From assembly GCF_028752835.1 (NCBI RefSeq), contig NZ_CP087952.1:1655041-1719040 (forward strand): a DNA stretch of 64,000 bases. Reading direction: 5' to 3'. Made by a program: the position numbers and the translations under genes. The notes beneath the pieces are model-generated. The model was not told the origin of the DNA, did not search any database, and saw only the letters and a program-made list of their open reading frames with translations. Numbering within the stretch: position 1 is the stretch's first letter; each line of letters begins with the position of its first letter. Below are positions 7,530 to 15,821 of this stretch, one piece after another. The DNA comes from Desulfosarcina sp. BuS5. Its GTDB lineage: Bacteria; Desulfobacterota; Desulfobacteria; Desulfobacterales; BuS5.

Positions 7530-8336
7530 ATGAAAACAGAAAAAGAGAAAAGAAGATGGTTGCAAGGGTATATATTAATCCTTTCATTGTTAATATTTGC
7601 GCCACAGGCAAACGCGCACGACCTGTGGTTGGGGCTTGATCATTATGATCAAAAGGTTGGAGATACCGCAAAGGTCTTTTTGCATATGGGACACTCCCTT
7701 CCCTTTTCCGATTTTTCAAGGCCTGAAAAAATGAAGGACTTTTTTTATCTGGAGCCGACCGGAAAAAAGAAAAATTTTATATTAAAAAAATATGATCCAG
7801 AATCCTTTTTTAATGAGGTGGGAGTCGATTTGAACATCCGCAAAGAGGGGACTTATCTTGCTGTTGCGGCCATGAAGCCTATATTTGTCAGCAAAACTAC
7901 GGAAGGCAAGAAAAGAAAAAGTAAAAAAGAGCTTTCAAACGCGATATCTTGCCGGCACGTGGAATTTTTTACCAAAGCAATTTTTTATGCGGGAAAGCCG
8001 GGCGGCTCCGCCTATAACAAAGTTTTGGGACATGCCATTGAAATGATTCCGCAAAAAGATCCCTGCCTGCTTAAAGCCGGCGATTATTTTCCGCTAAAAG
8101 TGCTTTTTAAGGGAAAACCCCTGGCAGGGGAGCTTGTTTATGCCACTTATGTCGGGTTTTCAACAAGGGCGGAATACCCGTTCACTGCCAAAACAGACAC
8201 GGATGGAATAGTGAACATCCGTATCACACAGCCGGGTATCTGGTGGGTAAAAATTCCGTTAAAAAAAGTGCGCGAAGAGACATCAGAGTGTGATGTTGAT
8301 CAATATGCCGCCATTTTGACCTTTGAGGTAAAATAA
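7530..8336 (+). CDS. Exported DUF4198 domain protein (NikK/NikM-associated type)
   Basis: The 268-residue protein has a signal peptide ending in ANAHDLWLG. The mature protein begins with the His-Asp that is typical of DUF4198. Beta-rich segments follow, with LKAGDYFPLKVLFKGKPLAG and TDTDGIVNIRITQPGIWWVK, an Ig-like/carboxypeptidase-regulatory fold. DUF4198 proteins commonly accompany nickel and cobalt uptake systems and are thought to bind or pass on the metal in the periplasm. It follows the TonB receptor and precedes the exported methylase by 13 bp. A second family member is at 19023-19799. Metal identity is not shown. Confidence 0.8.
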   Translation: MKTEKEKRRWLQGYILILSLLIFAPQANAHDLWLGLDHYDQKVGDTAKVFLHMGHSLPFSDFSRPEKMKDFFYLEPTGKKKNFILKKYDPESFFNEVGVDLNIRKEGTYLAVAAMKPIFVSKTTEGKKRKSKKELSNAISCRHVEFFTKAIFYAGKPGGSAYNKVLGHAIEMIPQKDPCLLKAGDYFPLKVLFKGKPLAGELVYATYVGFSTRAEYPFTAKTDTDGIVNIRITQPGIWWVKIPLKKVREETSECDVDQYAAILTFEVK

Positions 8337-8349
8337 TTTCAGGAGAAAA

Positions 8350-9201
8350 ATGATTAAGTCAAAATTTATAGCAGTTTTACTTTTTGCGATATTTATCTTT
8401 GTTTATTCTTTGGCGCCTCCGGCTCATGCAAAAGAGGAGGGAAAACTTTACGTAATAGGGATGGGGCCGTCAGGGCCTGATCTCACGGCCCCAAGGGGGC
8501 TGGCGGTTCTTGAAAAGGCGGATATTTTTTTATGTCCGCCTTATATTCAGAAAAATTTTCCACAGTATATCAATCCCGCAAAAGTTGCTTTCGACCCCTG
8601 GAAAGGCATTCATGACGAAGAAGCAATAAAGCTGCGTAAAACCGATCACGGCAAATGGCTGCAAAGGGTGGAAAAACGAAAGAAAAAGGTTTTCAACTTT
8701 GTAATGGATGCCATTAACAAGAAAAAAACCGTGGTTATGCTGGACAGCGGAGACCCTTGTGTTTACGGCCCCTCCCTTTACTGGCTCTTAAAAGGGTTTG
8801 ATTATCAATATCTTGAAGTGATTCCCGGAATAAGCGCATTTAATGCGGCAAGCGCCGCCCTGAAAAAACCGATGATAGGGGAAGGGATTAACTTTGTCAT
8901 GCTTACCGCTCCCCACTCCATATTCGGAAGATCATTTGAAAAGGGCGATGAGCTTTTAAAGGATCTTTCCAAATATAATGTTACCATGGTTTTTTACATG
9001 GCCATTTCATCAATGGACAGGCTTGTGGAAAAATTCAGCAAATATTATCCGGCTGAGCTTCCCATGGCTATTGTCTATTATGCGGGGTATTCGGAAAAAG
9101 AAAAGGTTTTAAAGAGCTCATTGGGCAAGATTTTGGATGATCTGAAAAAGACTGATGAAAAATGGATGGGGCTTTTGATAATCGGCAAGGCCGTTAAATA
9201 A
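8350..9201 (+). CDS. Tetrapyrrole (corrin/porphyrin) methylase with a signal peptide
   Basis: After a clear export signal (residues 1-27, hydrophobic core then PPAHA-KEE), the protein has all main motifs of the SAM-dependent tetrapyrrole methylases. They are VIGMGPSGPDLTAPRG, LDSGDPCVYGPSLYWLL, VIPGISAFNAASAALKKP and a C-terminal GLLIIGKA. Family members (CbiL, CbiF, CobA) methylate precorrins in the cytoplasm with SAM. Export is therefore unexpected, because SAM is not thought to be available outside. The domain may instead bind a tetrapyrrole or a metal. It sits 13 bp after the DUF4198 gene and 14 bp before the hydrolase-FmdE gene. The family call is firm; activity and location are inferred. 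Confidence 0.85.
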   Translation: MIKSKFIAVLLFAIFIFVYSLAPPAHAKEEGKLYVIGMGPSGPDLTAPRGLAVLEKADIFLCPPYIQKNFPQYINPAKVAFDPWKGIHDEEAIKLRKTDHGKWLQRVEKRKKKVFNFVMDAINKKKTVVMLDSGDPCVYGPSLYWLLKGFDYQYLEVIPGISAFNAASAALKKPMIGEGINFVMLTAPHSIFGRSFEKGDELLKDLSKYNVTMVFYMAISSMDRLVEKFSKYYPAELPMAIVYYAGYSEKEKVLKSSLGKILDDLKKTDEKWMGLLIIGKAVK

Positions 9202-9215
9202 AGCAATGGCTTGAA

Positions 9216-10736
9216 ATGTTTAAATTTTTTACGAGAATACAGTTTGTAAAATTTCCAGGAAAACAAGCAGGTCTTTTTATTATCTTGTTTTTTTTCCTCT
9301 TCCCGTGTTTTGCGCATTCACACACTTATAAAATTTCCGTTATTGTTGATACTGACGCTGCTCTTGATGATATTCGGGCGGTTATAATGCTGATTAATTC
9401 CGGTATGGCTGATATCCCGCTGATTGTCACATCCGACGGAGCGGCGTCACCAATGGCAGGAGCCGTAAATTTGCGCCGGCTCCTTGATCAGTTTGAGATA
9501 AATAATACAAAAATCGTTGCGGGACGGATTTTGGAAAAGAGCGCTCCGCAATGGCGCACCTTATCAGAGGATATTTGCCTGCCCGAAAAGACCAGGCGCT
9601 CTGTTTTGAATTCTGTACCGGCCAATGGCGCTCATCAGATTGCAAAATGCTTGAAAGCAGGAAATAGCGATGTGGTTTACCTGTGTCTCGGTCCGTTGAC
9701 AAATCTTGCTGACGCGCTCTTGATAGAGCCTGAGATTAAAAGCAGAATATCGAGGATCATCTATTTTGGCGCTTCTCCTGAAAGCCCATATCTCGGCTGG
9801 AATACAATCAGGGATATGAACTCGGCCAGTGTAGTATTTAATTCAGGTCTGCAAATCTACTGTTTCGGTCTTCAGAATAAAAAATTGCCGCACTTTAACT
9901 CAAAACTTTATAAACAGATTGGGGCATTGAACACACCGGCTTCCAGGCTTGTAACGAGTATTCATAAAACCGCTGCCGCACAAAAGCTGCTGACTGAAAA
10001 TCATTTTTACGTGTGGGACGAATTGGCGGTAATTTTCATGAACCGGCCACCTTTGTTCAAATTTATCCCGGCAGAAAAAAATCCCCTGATAATGTATCTT
10101 TCATCCTATGACAGAAAAGGTGTCCATAGCGCCTATCTGAAGCTTTTGGGATTTGCGGCTGACTCTCATATACTCTCCCGACATCCGGTGCTCTTAAAGG
10201 AGATTCCGTCTGATCCTTCTTTTTTTAGAGAGGATATCCAGCCCTTTGTAAAAAAAATTATAAAAAAACATGGTCTTGAAGAATGGAAAGCCGCTCTTTT
10301 AACAAATGAGTTTCACCGGCATCTGGGGATATATTCAATCATAGGCGCCAAGATGGGAATAAGGGCCAGAGAGATCCTGCATGCGCCTATGGACGGCATC
10401 CATGTTGTTTCAAAGGCTGGCAACAGACCGCCCTTAAGCTGCATGAATGACGGACTCCAGGTTGCAACCGGCGCCAGCCTTGGAAGGGGAGCAATCCGGA
10501 TTTTAGACACAGCAGTTTTCCCTGCTGCCGAGTTTGTATATCAAGGCAGAAAATTGACATTAAAGATAAAAAAAGAAGTATCTGAAATGATAAAAAAGGA
10601 TATTGACTCGGCTGTTTTAGAATTCGGCGGAGTAAATCGGGAATATTTTGTCCATATTCGAAAACTATCCATTGATTACTGGCTGGAGCTCAACCGCAAG
10701 AAGATTTTTGAAGAAATTTTAGTAAGGGATTGGTGA
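9216..10736 (+). CDS. Exported nucleoside hydrolase-like/FmdE fusion protein
   Basis: The protein has 506 residues. A signal peptide (FLFPCFAHSHT) is followed at about residue 40 by an inosine/uridine nucleoside-hydrolase domain: VDTDAALDDIRAV replaces the usual DTDPGxDD, with LCLGPLTNLADAL, then WNTIRDMNSASVVF and VWDELAVIFMNRPP. From about residue 365 comes an FmdE-type domain (HRHLGIYSIIGAKMGIRARE, then SCMNDGLQVATGASLGRG). The FmdE HGHxCPG cysteine is absent here (HRHLG). Nucleoside hydrolases cut N-glycosidic bonds using calcium held by aspartates, most of which remain. The fusion and its export suggest action on a nucleotide-bearing cofactor in the periplasm, which is inference. Confidence 0.8.
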   Translation: MFKFFTRIQFVKFPGKQAGLFIILFFFLFPCFAHSHTYKISVIVDTDAALDDIRAVIMLINSGMADIPLIVTSDGAASPMAGAVNLRRLLDQFEINNTKIVAGRILEKSAPQWRTLSEDICLPEKTRRSVLNSVPANGAHQIAKCLKAGNSDVVYLCLGPLTNLADALLIEPEIKSRISRIIYFGASPESPYLGWNTIRDMNSASVVFNSGLQIYCFGLQNKKLPHFNSKLYKQIGALNTPASRLVTSIHKTAAAQKLLTENHFYVWDELAVIFMNRPPLFKFIPAEKNPLIMYLSSYDRKGVHSAYLKLLGFAADSHILSRHPVLLKEIPSDPSFFREDIQPFVKKIIKKHGLEEWKAALLTNEFHRHLGIYSIIGAKMGIRAREILHAPMDGIHVVSKAGNRPPLSCMNDGLQVATGASLGRGAIRILDTAVFPAAEFVYQGRKLTLKIKKEVSEMIKKDIDSAVLEFGGVNREYFVHIRKLSIDYWLELNRKKIFEEILVRDW

Positions 10737-10751
10737 AGCGAAAAAGGTGTA

Positions 10752-11147
10752 ATGTATGAAAAAAAAATTCTGTTTATTGACGATGATGAATCTCAAAGGC
10801 AAATGATTAATGATATAATTAAAAGGTTTGGATATGCTGTAAAGACTGCCGCTGATTCCGGAGAAGCGATGCAAATCCTGGAAAGTGAAAAATACTCGCT
10901 TATAATAATGGATTTAAATATGCCGGGAGTAGACGGCATGGCGTTGTGTAAACGTATCAGGAAAACCGATTCTAAATCTGTAATCTATGCATTATCAGGA
11001 CATGCTGCTGAATTTAAGCCTGAAAGATTTGAGGAGATCGGGTTTAACGGTTACCTGTTTAAACCTGTAAAAATCAAGGTGCTGAAAATGGCGATAAAGG
11101 GCGCTTTTGAACGGGCAGCTATAAGAAAAGAGGAAGCAACGCTATGA
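10752..11147 (+). CDS. Stand-alone response regulator receiver domain (CheY-like)
   Basis: The 131-residue protein is a single receiver domain. ILFIDDDESQ gives the acidic pocket, IIMDLNMPGVDGM the phospho-acceptor Asp (about residue 54), ALSGHA the Ser/Thr switch and YLFKPV the conserved Lys. There is no output domain and no histidine kinase is nearby. It overlaps the next gene by 4 bp (ATGA), so the two are probably translated together. A receiver inside a metal-uptake operon is unusual, and it may be controlled by a kinase elsewhere. Confidence 0.9.
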   Translation: MYEKKILFIDDDESQRQMINDIIKRFGYAVKTAADSGEAMQILESEKYSLIIMDLNMPGVDGMALCKRIRKTDSKSVIYALSGHAAEFKPERFEEIGFNGYLFKPVKIKVLKMAIKGAFERAAIRKEEATL

Positions 11148-11611
11148 AATATAAAAAATTAACGATTTATTTGTGGGCCATATTTTTTTTGCTCCCGGTT
11201 TTAGCGCGCGCTCACGGCGTAAAAGGAAAAATAAGCTCCGGCGGCATCGTAGTTACGGCCGAATACGACACAGGAGAACCTATGAGCTATGCCACGGTAA
11301 AAATTTCAGCCCCTGCCGCAAAATTAACCTTTCAGTCGGGGAGAACAGATCGAAACGGCCGATTCTGTTTTTTTCCGGATATGCCGGGAGAGTGGAAAGT
11401 CGTGGTGGATGATGAGATGGGACACAGGCTCGATGTCCCTGTTTCTGTGAATGAGGCAATGGAATTGAAAACAAATGAGCAGACAGGAAGATCATCAGGC
11501 AGCTCCTTGTCGAAATATAAAAAGGCTCTTATGGGTATCTGTATCATTTTTGGAATTTCCGGGGTTTTATTTCTATGGAGAGGAAAAAGGGAAAAGAACC
11601 CTTCCGCTTGA
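11144..11611 (+). CDS. NikL-like periplasmic protein with C-terminal membrane anchor
   Basis: The protein has 155 residues. A signal peptide is followed by AHGVKG at the mature N-terminus, then a small Ig/carboxypeptidase-regulatory-like beta domain (GEPMSYATVKISAP and TDRNGRFCFFPDMPGEWKVVVDDEMGH). A serine-rich linker and one C-terminal transmembrane helix (MGICIIFGISGVLFLW) follow. This layout is that of NikL-type accessory proteins of nickel/cobalt ECF transporters. A longer relative is at 17750-18400. It probably helps deliver the metal at the outer face of the membrane. Confidence 0.7.
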   Translation: MKYKKLTIYLWAIFFLLPVLARAHGVKGKISSGGIVVTAEYDTGEPMSYATVKISAPAAKLTFQSGRTDRNGRFCFFPDMPGEWKVVVDDEMGHRLDVPVSVNEAMELKTNEQTGRSSGSSLSKYKKALMGICIIFGISGVLFLWRGKREKNPSA

Positions 11612-11639
11612 TGAGATAGAGTATCATTATCCTCTTATT

Positions 11640-11756
11640 ATGATCAGGAAAATTCATCTTTTAAGACCAAAAAAAGAGGAAAAATTTTATAAATACCCTT
11701 ATCCCCACAGGTATTATCCGCCATGGTATTATTACCCGTATTGCCATCTGTGGTAA
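11640..11756 (+). CDS. Possible 38-residue Tyr/Pro/His-rich peptide
   Basis: A short frame ends in PHRYYPPWYYYPYCHLW after a basic N-terminal half. There is no good ribosome-binding site and no family is recognised. If translated, the cluster of aromatic residues, two histidines and a cysteine could bind metal, but it may equally be a chance frame or debris next to the receptor remnant that follows. Confidence 0.25.
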   Translation: MIRKIHLLRPKKEEKFYKYPYPHRYYPPWYYYPYCHLW

Positions 11757-11802
11757 ACGTGAGAATAGATAAAACGGTTTTCATCTGCTGCTGATAAAGA
11801 CC

Positions 11803-11895
11803 AGGGGGAGTGGCGGATCTTTTAATGAAAAATATTATGAATATTACCGTGCTCCGGGACGTTTCTGGCTGTATAATATAACTCTTTCTTTTTAA
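11803..11895 (+). pseudogene. C-terminal tip of a TonB-dependent receptor
   Basis: The frame reads GSGGSFNEKYYEYYRAPGRF and ends WLYNITLSF before TAA 11893-11895. An alternating aromatic last strand with terminal Phe is the usual end of an outer-membrane receptor. No upstream barrel remains, so it is debris from a deleted receptor gene. Confidence 0.4.
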
Positions 11896-11911
11896 GGAAA
11901 ATATACTCTTT

Positions 11912-12655
11912 ATGGAAAAAATAAAAACTTCGATTAAAAAATACTGGAACTGGAGAAGCCGGAGCTATGGCTTTGATAAGGATAAATCAATTAAAACAGC
12001 AGAAAGCTGGGAATCGGTATTAAAGGGTCTGGTTCCTGGCGATCCGGGAAAACGTGCTATCGACATAGGTACCGGGCGGGGACAGTTTGCGATATATCTT
12101 GCGCGGCTCGGTTTCTGTGTAACAGGAATTGATCTTTCCGAAAATATGATATCCCAGGCAATGGAACATGCAAAAAAGAATGCCCTTGCTATAGATTTTA
12201 AAATTCAGGATGCGGAAGATCTGCAATTTAAGGACAACACTTTTGATGTTGTAGTATCAAGAAATCTTTTGTGGACACTCCCTGATCCGAATAAGGCTGT
12301 CAAAGAATGGCGCAGAATTCTGAAACCCGGAGGCGTTCTTGTAGTATCAGACGGATTCTGGATGAATTATACATGGAAACGGCTCCATCATCTTGTTTTG
12401 AACCTGGCTAAAAATATATTCAGAAACGATAGTATGATTTCCGCGCGTTTTTTCTTAAGTTATGCTGCTTTTCAAAAGCGCCTTCCTTTTTATGAGGGGA
12501 TATGTTTTGAAGATGCTGACTCGCTTTTGCAGGAGGCCCGGTTTAAAGAGATCAAAGTGCATGACACATCCTGCTTTGGCACAAATCCTTATCTTAAAAA
12601 GAAACGGATGAACAATATTGAGCCGTTATTTTTTATTGCATCTGCAAAAGCATAA
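11912..12655 (+). CDS. Class I SAM-dependent methyltransferase
   Basis: The 247-residue protein is a UbiE/type 11-like methyltransferase: AIDIGTGRGQFAIYLARLG is motif I, VTGIDLSENMISQA holds the acidic ribose-binding residue, and DNTFDVVVSRNLLWTLPDP and LKPGGVLVVSDG complete the Rossmann core. There is no signal peptide. The substrate is unknown. Similar enzymes are common beside iron, nickel and cobalt uptake genes in anaerobes, where they are suspected to modify metallophores or cofactors. Its end overlaps the start of the NikA-like fragment. Confidence 0.85.
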   Translation: MEKIKTSIKKYWNWRSRSYGFDKDKSIKTAESWESVLKGLVPGDPGKRAIDIGTGRGQFAIYLARLGFCVTGIDLSENMISQAMEHAKKNALAIDFKIQDAEDLQFKDNTFDVVVSRNLLWTLPDPNKAVKEWRRILKPGGVLVVSDGFWMNYTWKRLHHLVLNLAKNIFRNDSMISARFFLSYAAFQKRLPFYEGICFEDADSLLQEARFKEIKVHDTSCFGTNPYLKKKRMNNIEPLFFIASAKA

Positions 12656-13111
12656 AATTTTATTTTTAGTGGTTTTGTTTGTCTCTTTACCCGTGTATGC
12701 ACAGGATTTAGCGAATGAACTGGTTATAGCCATGCCTTTCGGGCCTTCAGTAAAAGCTGTTGATCCGGCCAAGGGTTATAACGGGTGGTATACCAATGAG
12801 GCGGGAGTTACGGAAACCCTTTTTATTCTCGACTTTGACTTAAACCTGGCGCCGTGGCTGGCCGAGTCATATAAAAACGTAACTCCCCTGGCCTGGGAGA
12901 TTAAATTAAAACAAGGGGTGCGGTTTCACGACAACAGCTCTTTTGATGCAACTGCCGTTAAATGGACTTTTGACAGAATAACGGATAAAAACAGCCCTGT
13001 ATTCAACAAACGGCTGCATGGTTTGCTGGATATCAAAAAAATTACGGTTCTTGGTAAACATACCATCCTGTTTGAAACAAACAGGCCGAATGGATCATTT
13101 TTATATAATTT
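12618..13111 (+). pseudogene. NikA-like substrate-binding protein, truncated by the IS66-like element
   Basis: The start is TTG 12618, overlapping the methyltransferase by 38 bp. After a signal peptide (LFVSLPVYAQ) comes the N-terminal part of an SBP family 5 (nickel/peptide-binding) protein: ELVIAMPFGPSVKAVDPAKG, then GVTETLFILDFDLNLAPWLA, then LKQGVRFHDNSSFDATAVKW. The family has about 500-530 residues; here about 165 remain before the IS end supplies a stop. The expected continuation is not found on the other side of the element, so a deletion accompanied the insertion. Confidence 0.8.
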
Positions 13112-13126
13112 GTAACCGTTCACGGG

Positions 13127-13492
13127 TATAAATGCCCCCTTTAAATATTGGAATGGCAGAAAATGGTCGAGCCTATAAATAAACGGTATATCGTATCGCT
13201 GTCTTCAAGGATGAAAAAATTTTAGAGATATACTACTATGCCTACCGATTCATCTTTAATGAGGATGTTGGATTATAAGGAGACAAAAAAAATTCTTGGA
13301 TTTGATCACTACTTAGGAAATCGCGTTCTCATTTCATGATCAGTGTAAGAATAAGCGCATCACCTATGTCCTCTGCGAAATACACACGAAATATTTGAAT
13401 TCAGTGGCCAGTCGATCACGCAGTGGCGGAATGTCAAATCAACTCCAGGTTTTTTAATAGACTGATTCCGAGGGATTCCTATCGTAAATTCA
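13127..13492. other. Non-coding end region inside the IS66-like element
   Basis: About 365 bp lie between the left inverted repeat and the transposase stop. Short frames are broken by stops and no family is recognised. Confidence 0.4.
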
Positions 13493-14944
13493 CTATGAGG
13501 TATCAGGTATAAGGGATGGGGCGGGATCATTCTTGAAGTACGCCTTAACTGCTTCCAATATAAAATTGAATGCTGATCGGCCTTGTAATGCGCATGTTGC
13601 AATTACAGTCCATAACCGTTCGCAACTTTTTCGTCCTTTGATACTGCGTGTACCGTGAGTTACGTAACGATCTATTACGATAAATCGGATTGCCTGTTCT
13701 GCCACATTGTTGGTAGGGCCTATTTCGGGAGTTGTGATAAATTCAAAATATTCTTTACCATGCTTGCGGAATCGGTTGGCCATATTTTTGGCTTCCCGTT
13801 TTTCTTCTTTACCGTCTTTATTCAGTCGACTCGGAACATCCTCCAAGGCTGCTGTAATAATTCTTGCCTTAGCCTTTTCAAGAGCATTGGTGAAGTCTTC
13901 CGGGATTATATTGTCACGATCATGAATAACCTTGAACATATTTCGGACTTCATCCAGAAGTTTTTCGCCATATGCTTTTGTTTCTTTATCTGGCAAAGTT
14001 GTTAAAAACCGGATGTCCCGAATCAAGTGGGCGATACAAAACTGTATAGTAACGTTAAAATCCTTCATATACTTGCGATACGCCGAAAAATAATCACAAC
14101 CCAGTACTCCGTTGAACTCTTTACCCAAAACATCAATTAAAATTTTTGATCCACGGGACTTGTCGATTTTGAACAGCACATACATTTCAGCCTTGAAAAC
14201 CCATGTCCAAAACTTGTCTTTGTTTTCCTTATGGCCGGTTTCATCGACATTTACTGCTTCCTCGAAAGGTAAACGATTGAGCAATTCACTGTATGGCGCT
14301 TCCAGGGACTGACTTACTTTTTCAATTACTTTTCGCAGATATCCACGGGAAACATTTTCTCCAAGGACGTCTCGGATAAATTTTCTGATTGTGGAAAACG
14401 ATGCATGACAGACATTTTTCATATAGGCAACCAAGGCTGTCAAGCGCTCTTTGAAGAGCCCTTCCTTGACTATATTAGCAGGAAAAGGCATGTAATGAAT
14501 TTGCTGACATTTCTCGCACCATACCGGATACGAACGATGTTCTTCTTTGATTATCGGCAGCTCCGGCAGTTCCATTTGTTGGATAATACGAGGAGGCGCA
14601 TCAATTATATGAACTTCCCCATCGCATACAGGGCAAACAGTTAGTATGTATGGATGAGTTTTGTTTATCTCATCCTCGGTGAAGGGAGTACGAAGATGCC
14701 TCTCATGTCCGGGTTGGCCTCCGATCTTACGATTTCCTTCTTTTTGATTTTTTGGCTTTGTGATCTCATCAGAAGAAGGGCGTTTGCTGGAATTAGATGA
14801 GTTTTTTGAAAGCTTGGCAACCTTGACCTCCAAAGCCTTTATCTGCTCTTCCTGAAATTCAATAGTATTGCTTAAATCACACAGGATTTTGACCGTAACT
14901 TTCAGCCCGGCATTATACAAAGCCAATGCTTCATCATGCGTCAT
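13493..14944 (-). CDS. IS66 family transposase (TnpC type)
   Basis: The 483-residue product has the IS66 layout. It has an N-terminal coiled coil (EFQEEQIKALEVKVAKLSK), then the NSSNSSKRPSSDE linker and a zinc-binding region (CPVCDGEVHIID and CEKC). The DDE core follows, with VNVDETGHKENKDKFWTWVF, then VLGCDYFSAYRKYM, then NVAEQAIRFIVIDR near the C-terminus. It appears intact. It overlaps the DruA-like gene, whose stop lies at 14934, so the two are probably translated together. Confidence 0.9.
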   Translation of the reverse strand: MTHDEALALYNAGLKVTVKILCDLSNTIEFQEEQIKALEVKVAKLSKNSSNSSKRPSSDEITKPKNQKEGNRKIGGQPGHERHLRTPFTEDEINKTHPYILTVCPVCDGEVHIIDAPPRIIQQMELPELPIIKEEHRSYPVWCEKCQQIHYMPFPANIVKEGLFKERLTALVAYMKNVCHASFSTIRKFIRDVLGENVSRGYLRKVIEKVSQSLEAPYSELLNRLPFEEAVNVDETGHKENKDKFWTWVFKAEMYVLFKIDKSRGSKILIDVLGKEFNGVLGCDYFSAYRKYMKDFNVTIQFCIAHLIRDIRFLTTLPDKETKAYGEKLLDEVRNMFKVIHDRDNIIPEDFTNALEKAKARIITAALEDVPSRLNKDGKEEKREAKNMANRFRKHGKEYFEFITTPEIGPTNNVAEQAIRFIVIDRYVTHGTRSIKGRKSCERLWTVIATCALQGRSAFNFILEAVKAYFKNDPAPSLIPDTS

Positions 14945-15821
14945 GACATAACTCCCTGCGAAAGTTTTTAGTCAAGGGATAAACATAAACAGCCTTTTTG
15001 GAAAGTAGTGGTTGCTTTGATTTGCTGAGCTTGCCCTGACCGGTTGTCTGCCCCACACAGATCCAATTATCCGCTTTATAACAGGTACCGCGGTAGCGCT
15101 CTGTGTCAACAAAGGTTTCAAGCAGATAAACCGGATGATGATATAAAGTTTTCCAATCTTGTAACAAGCGATGACGGTTCAATGCCAATAAATATGATGC
15201 CAAACAAGGGACTTGAACCCATGGCAGGATCAAAAAACGGAGATTGTTGGCGATTAGATGAAGATTGTTCTCTCTAATCTTTTTGCTCCAGCCAATGAAA
15301 CGATCTCGTGCTCCAATATACCATGGCGCTGACCCCCATGCCAAACACGCAATAGGGCGATTATGAGAAAATGCAATATATTTGAGATGCTCCCCAACTG
15401 GTTGAGTATAACCAAGATAATGGTACTCACTTACAAGACCATTGAATATCTTCTCAAAAGAAGTTCTGCGAACCTGGTCAAGTTTTATAGGAAACAGGTC
15501 TTCGACAGAACAATGAACAGGAGTTTTATCGACTATTACCCAGGATGTTTTTTTTCGCTTTGCAAGAGGGTTGGGAGGGGTACATTTTCGGGCAGGCAGT
15601 TTAATAAAACCCTTTGATTCCAAAAGAAGCAGCAGGCTTCGGCAGATCATATCTTTAAGAACACCATTAGACTGTCTCCAGTTCCATTCCCTGCAGACTT
15701 CTTGAGAAATGAAGCGTCTGCTTTTGTCAGGATGTGATTCAATAATCCGCCTGACGGTCGCTATATTTTGCCTGGTGACTGATCGCCTCCGATATGTTAT
15801 GACTGATTCCATTCCTGACAC
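14934..15821 (-). CDS. DruA-like DUF4338 protein
   Basis: The 295-residue product matches DUF4338/DruA. The N-terminal helical part contains SQEVCREWNWRQSNGVLKDM and is followed by LVSEYHYLGYTQPVGEHLKY, then CLAWGSAPWYIGARDRFIGW. It continues with NNLRFLILPWVQVPCLASYL, then ETFVDTERYRGTCYKADNW and GQTTGQGK. DruA is a small subunit of the Druantia phage-defence system, but the same domain is also found alone in transposon settings. Here it lies inside the IS66-like inverted repeats and is transcribed ahead of the transposase, so a role in transposition or element maintenance is more likely than Druantia defence. The start is followed by a typical Tnp-like basic N-terminus. Confidence 0.8.
   Translation of the reverse strand: MSGMESVITYRRRSVTRQNIATVRRIIESHPDKSRRFISQEVCREWNWRQSNGVLKDMICRSLLLLLESKGFIKLPARKCTPPNPLAKRKKTSWVIVDKTPVHCSVEDLFPIKLDQVRRTSFEKIFNGLVSEYHYLGYTQPVGEHLKYIAFSHNRPIACLAWGSAPWYIGARDRFIGWSKKIRENNLHLIANNLRFLILPWVQVPCLASYLLALNRHRLLQDWKTLYHHPVYLLETFVDTERYRGTCYKADNWICVGQTTGQGKLSKSKQPLLSKKAVYVYPLTKNFRRELCHDA

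Noticed and set aside
13493-15821. A Druantia defence system
   Set aside because: Only the DruA-like domain is present, with no DruE helicase or other subunits, and both genes lie between IS66-like inverted repeats.
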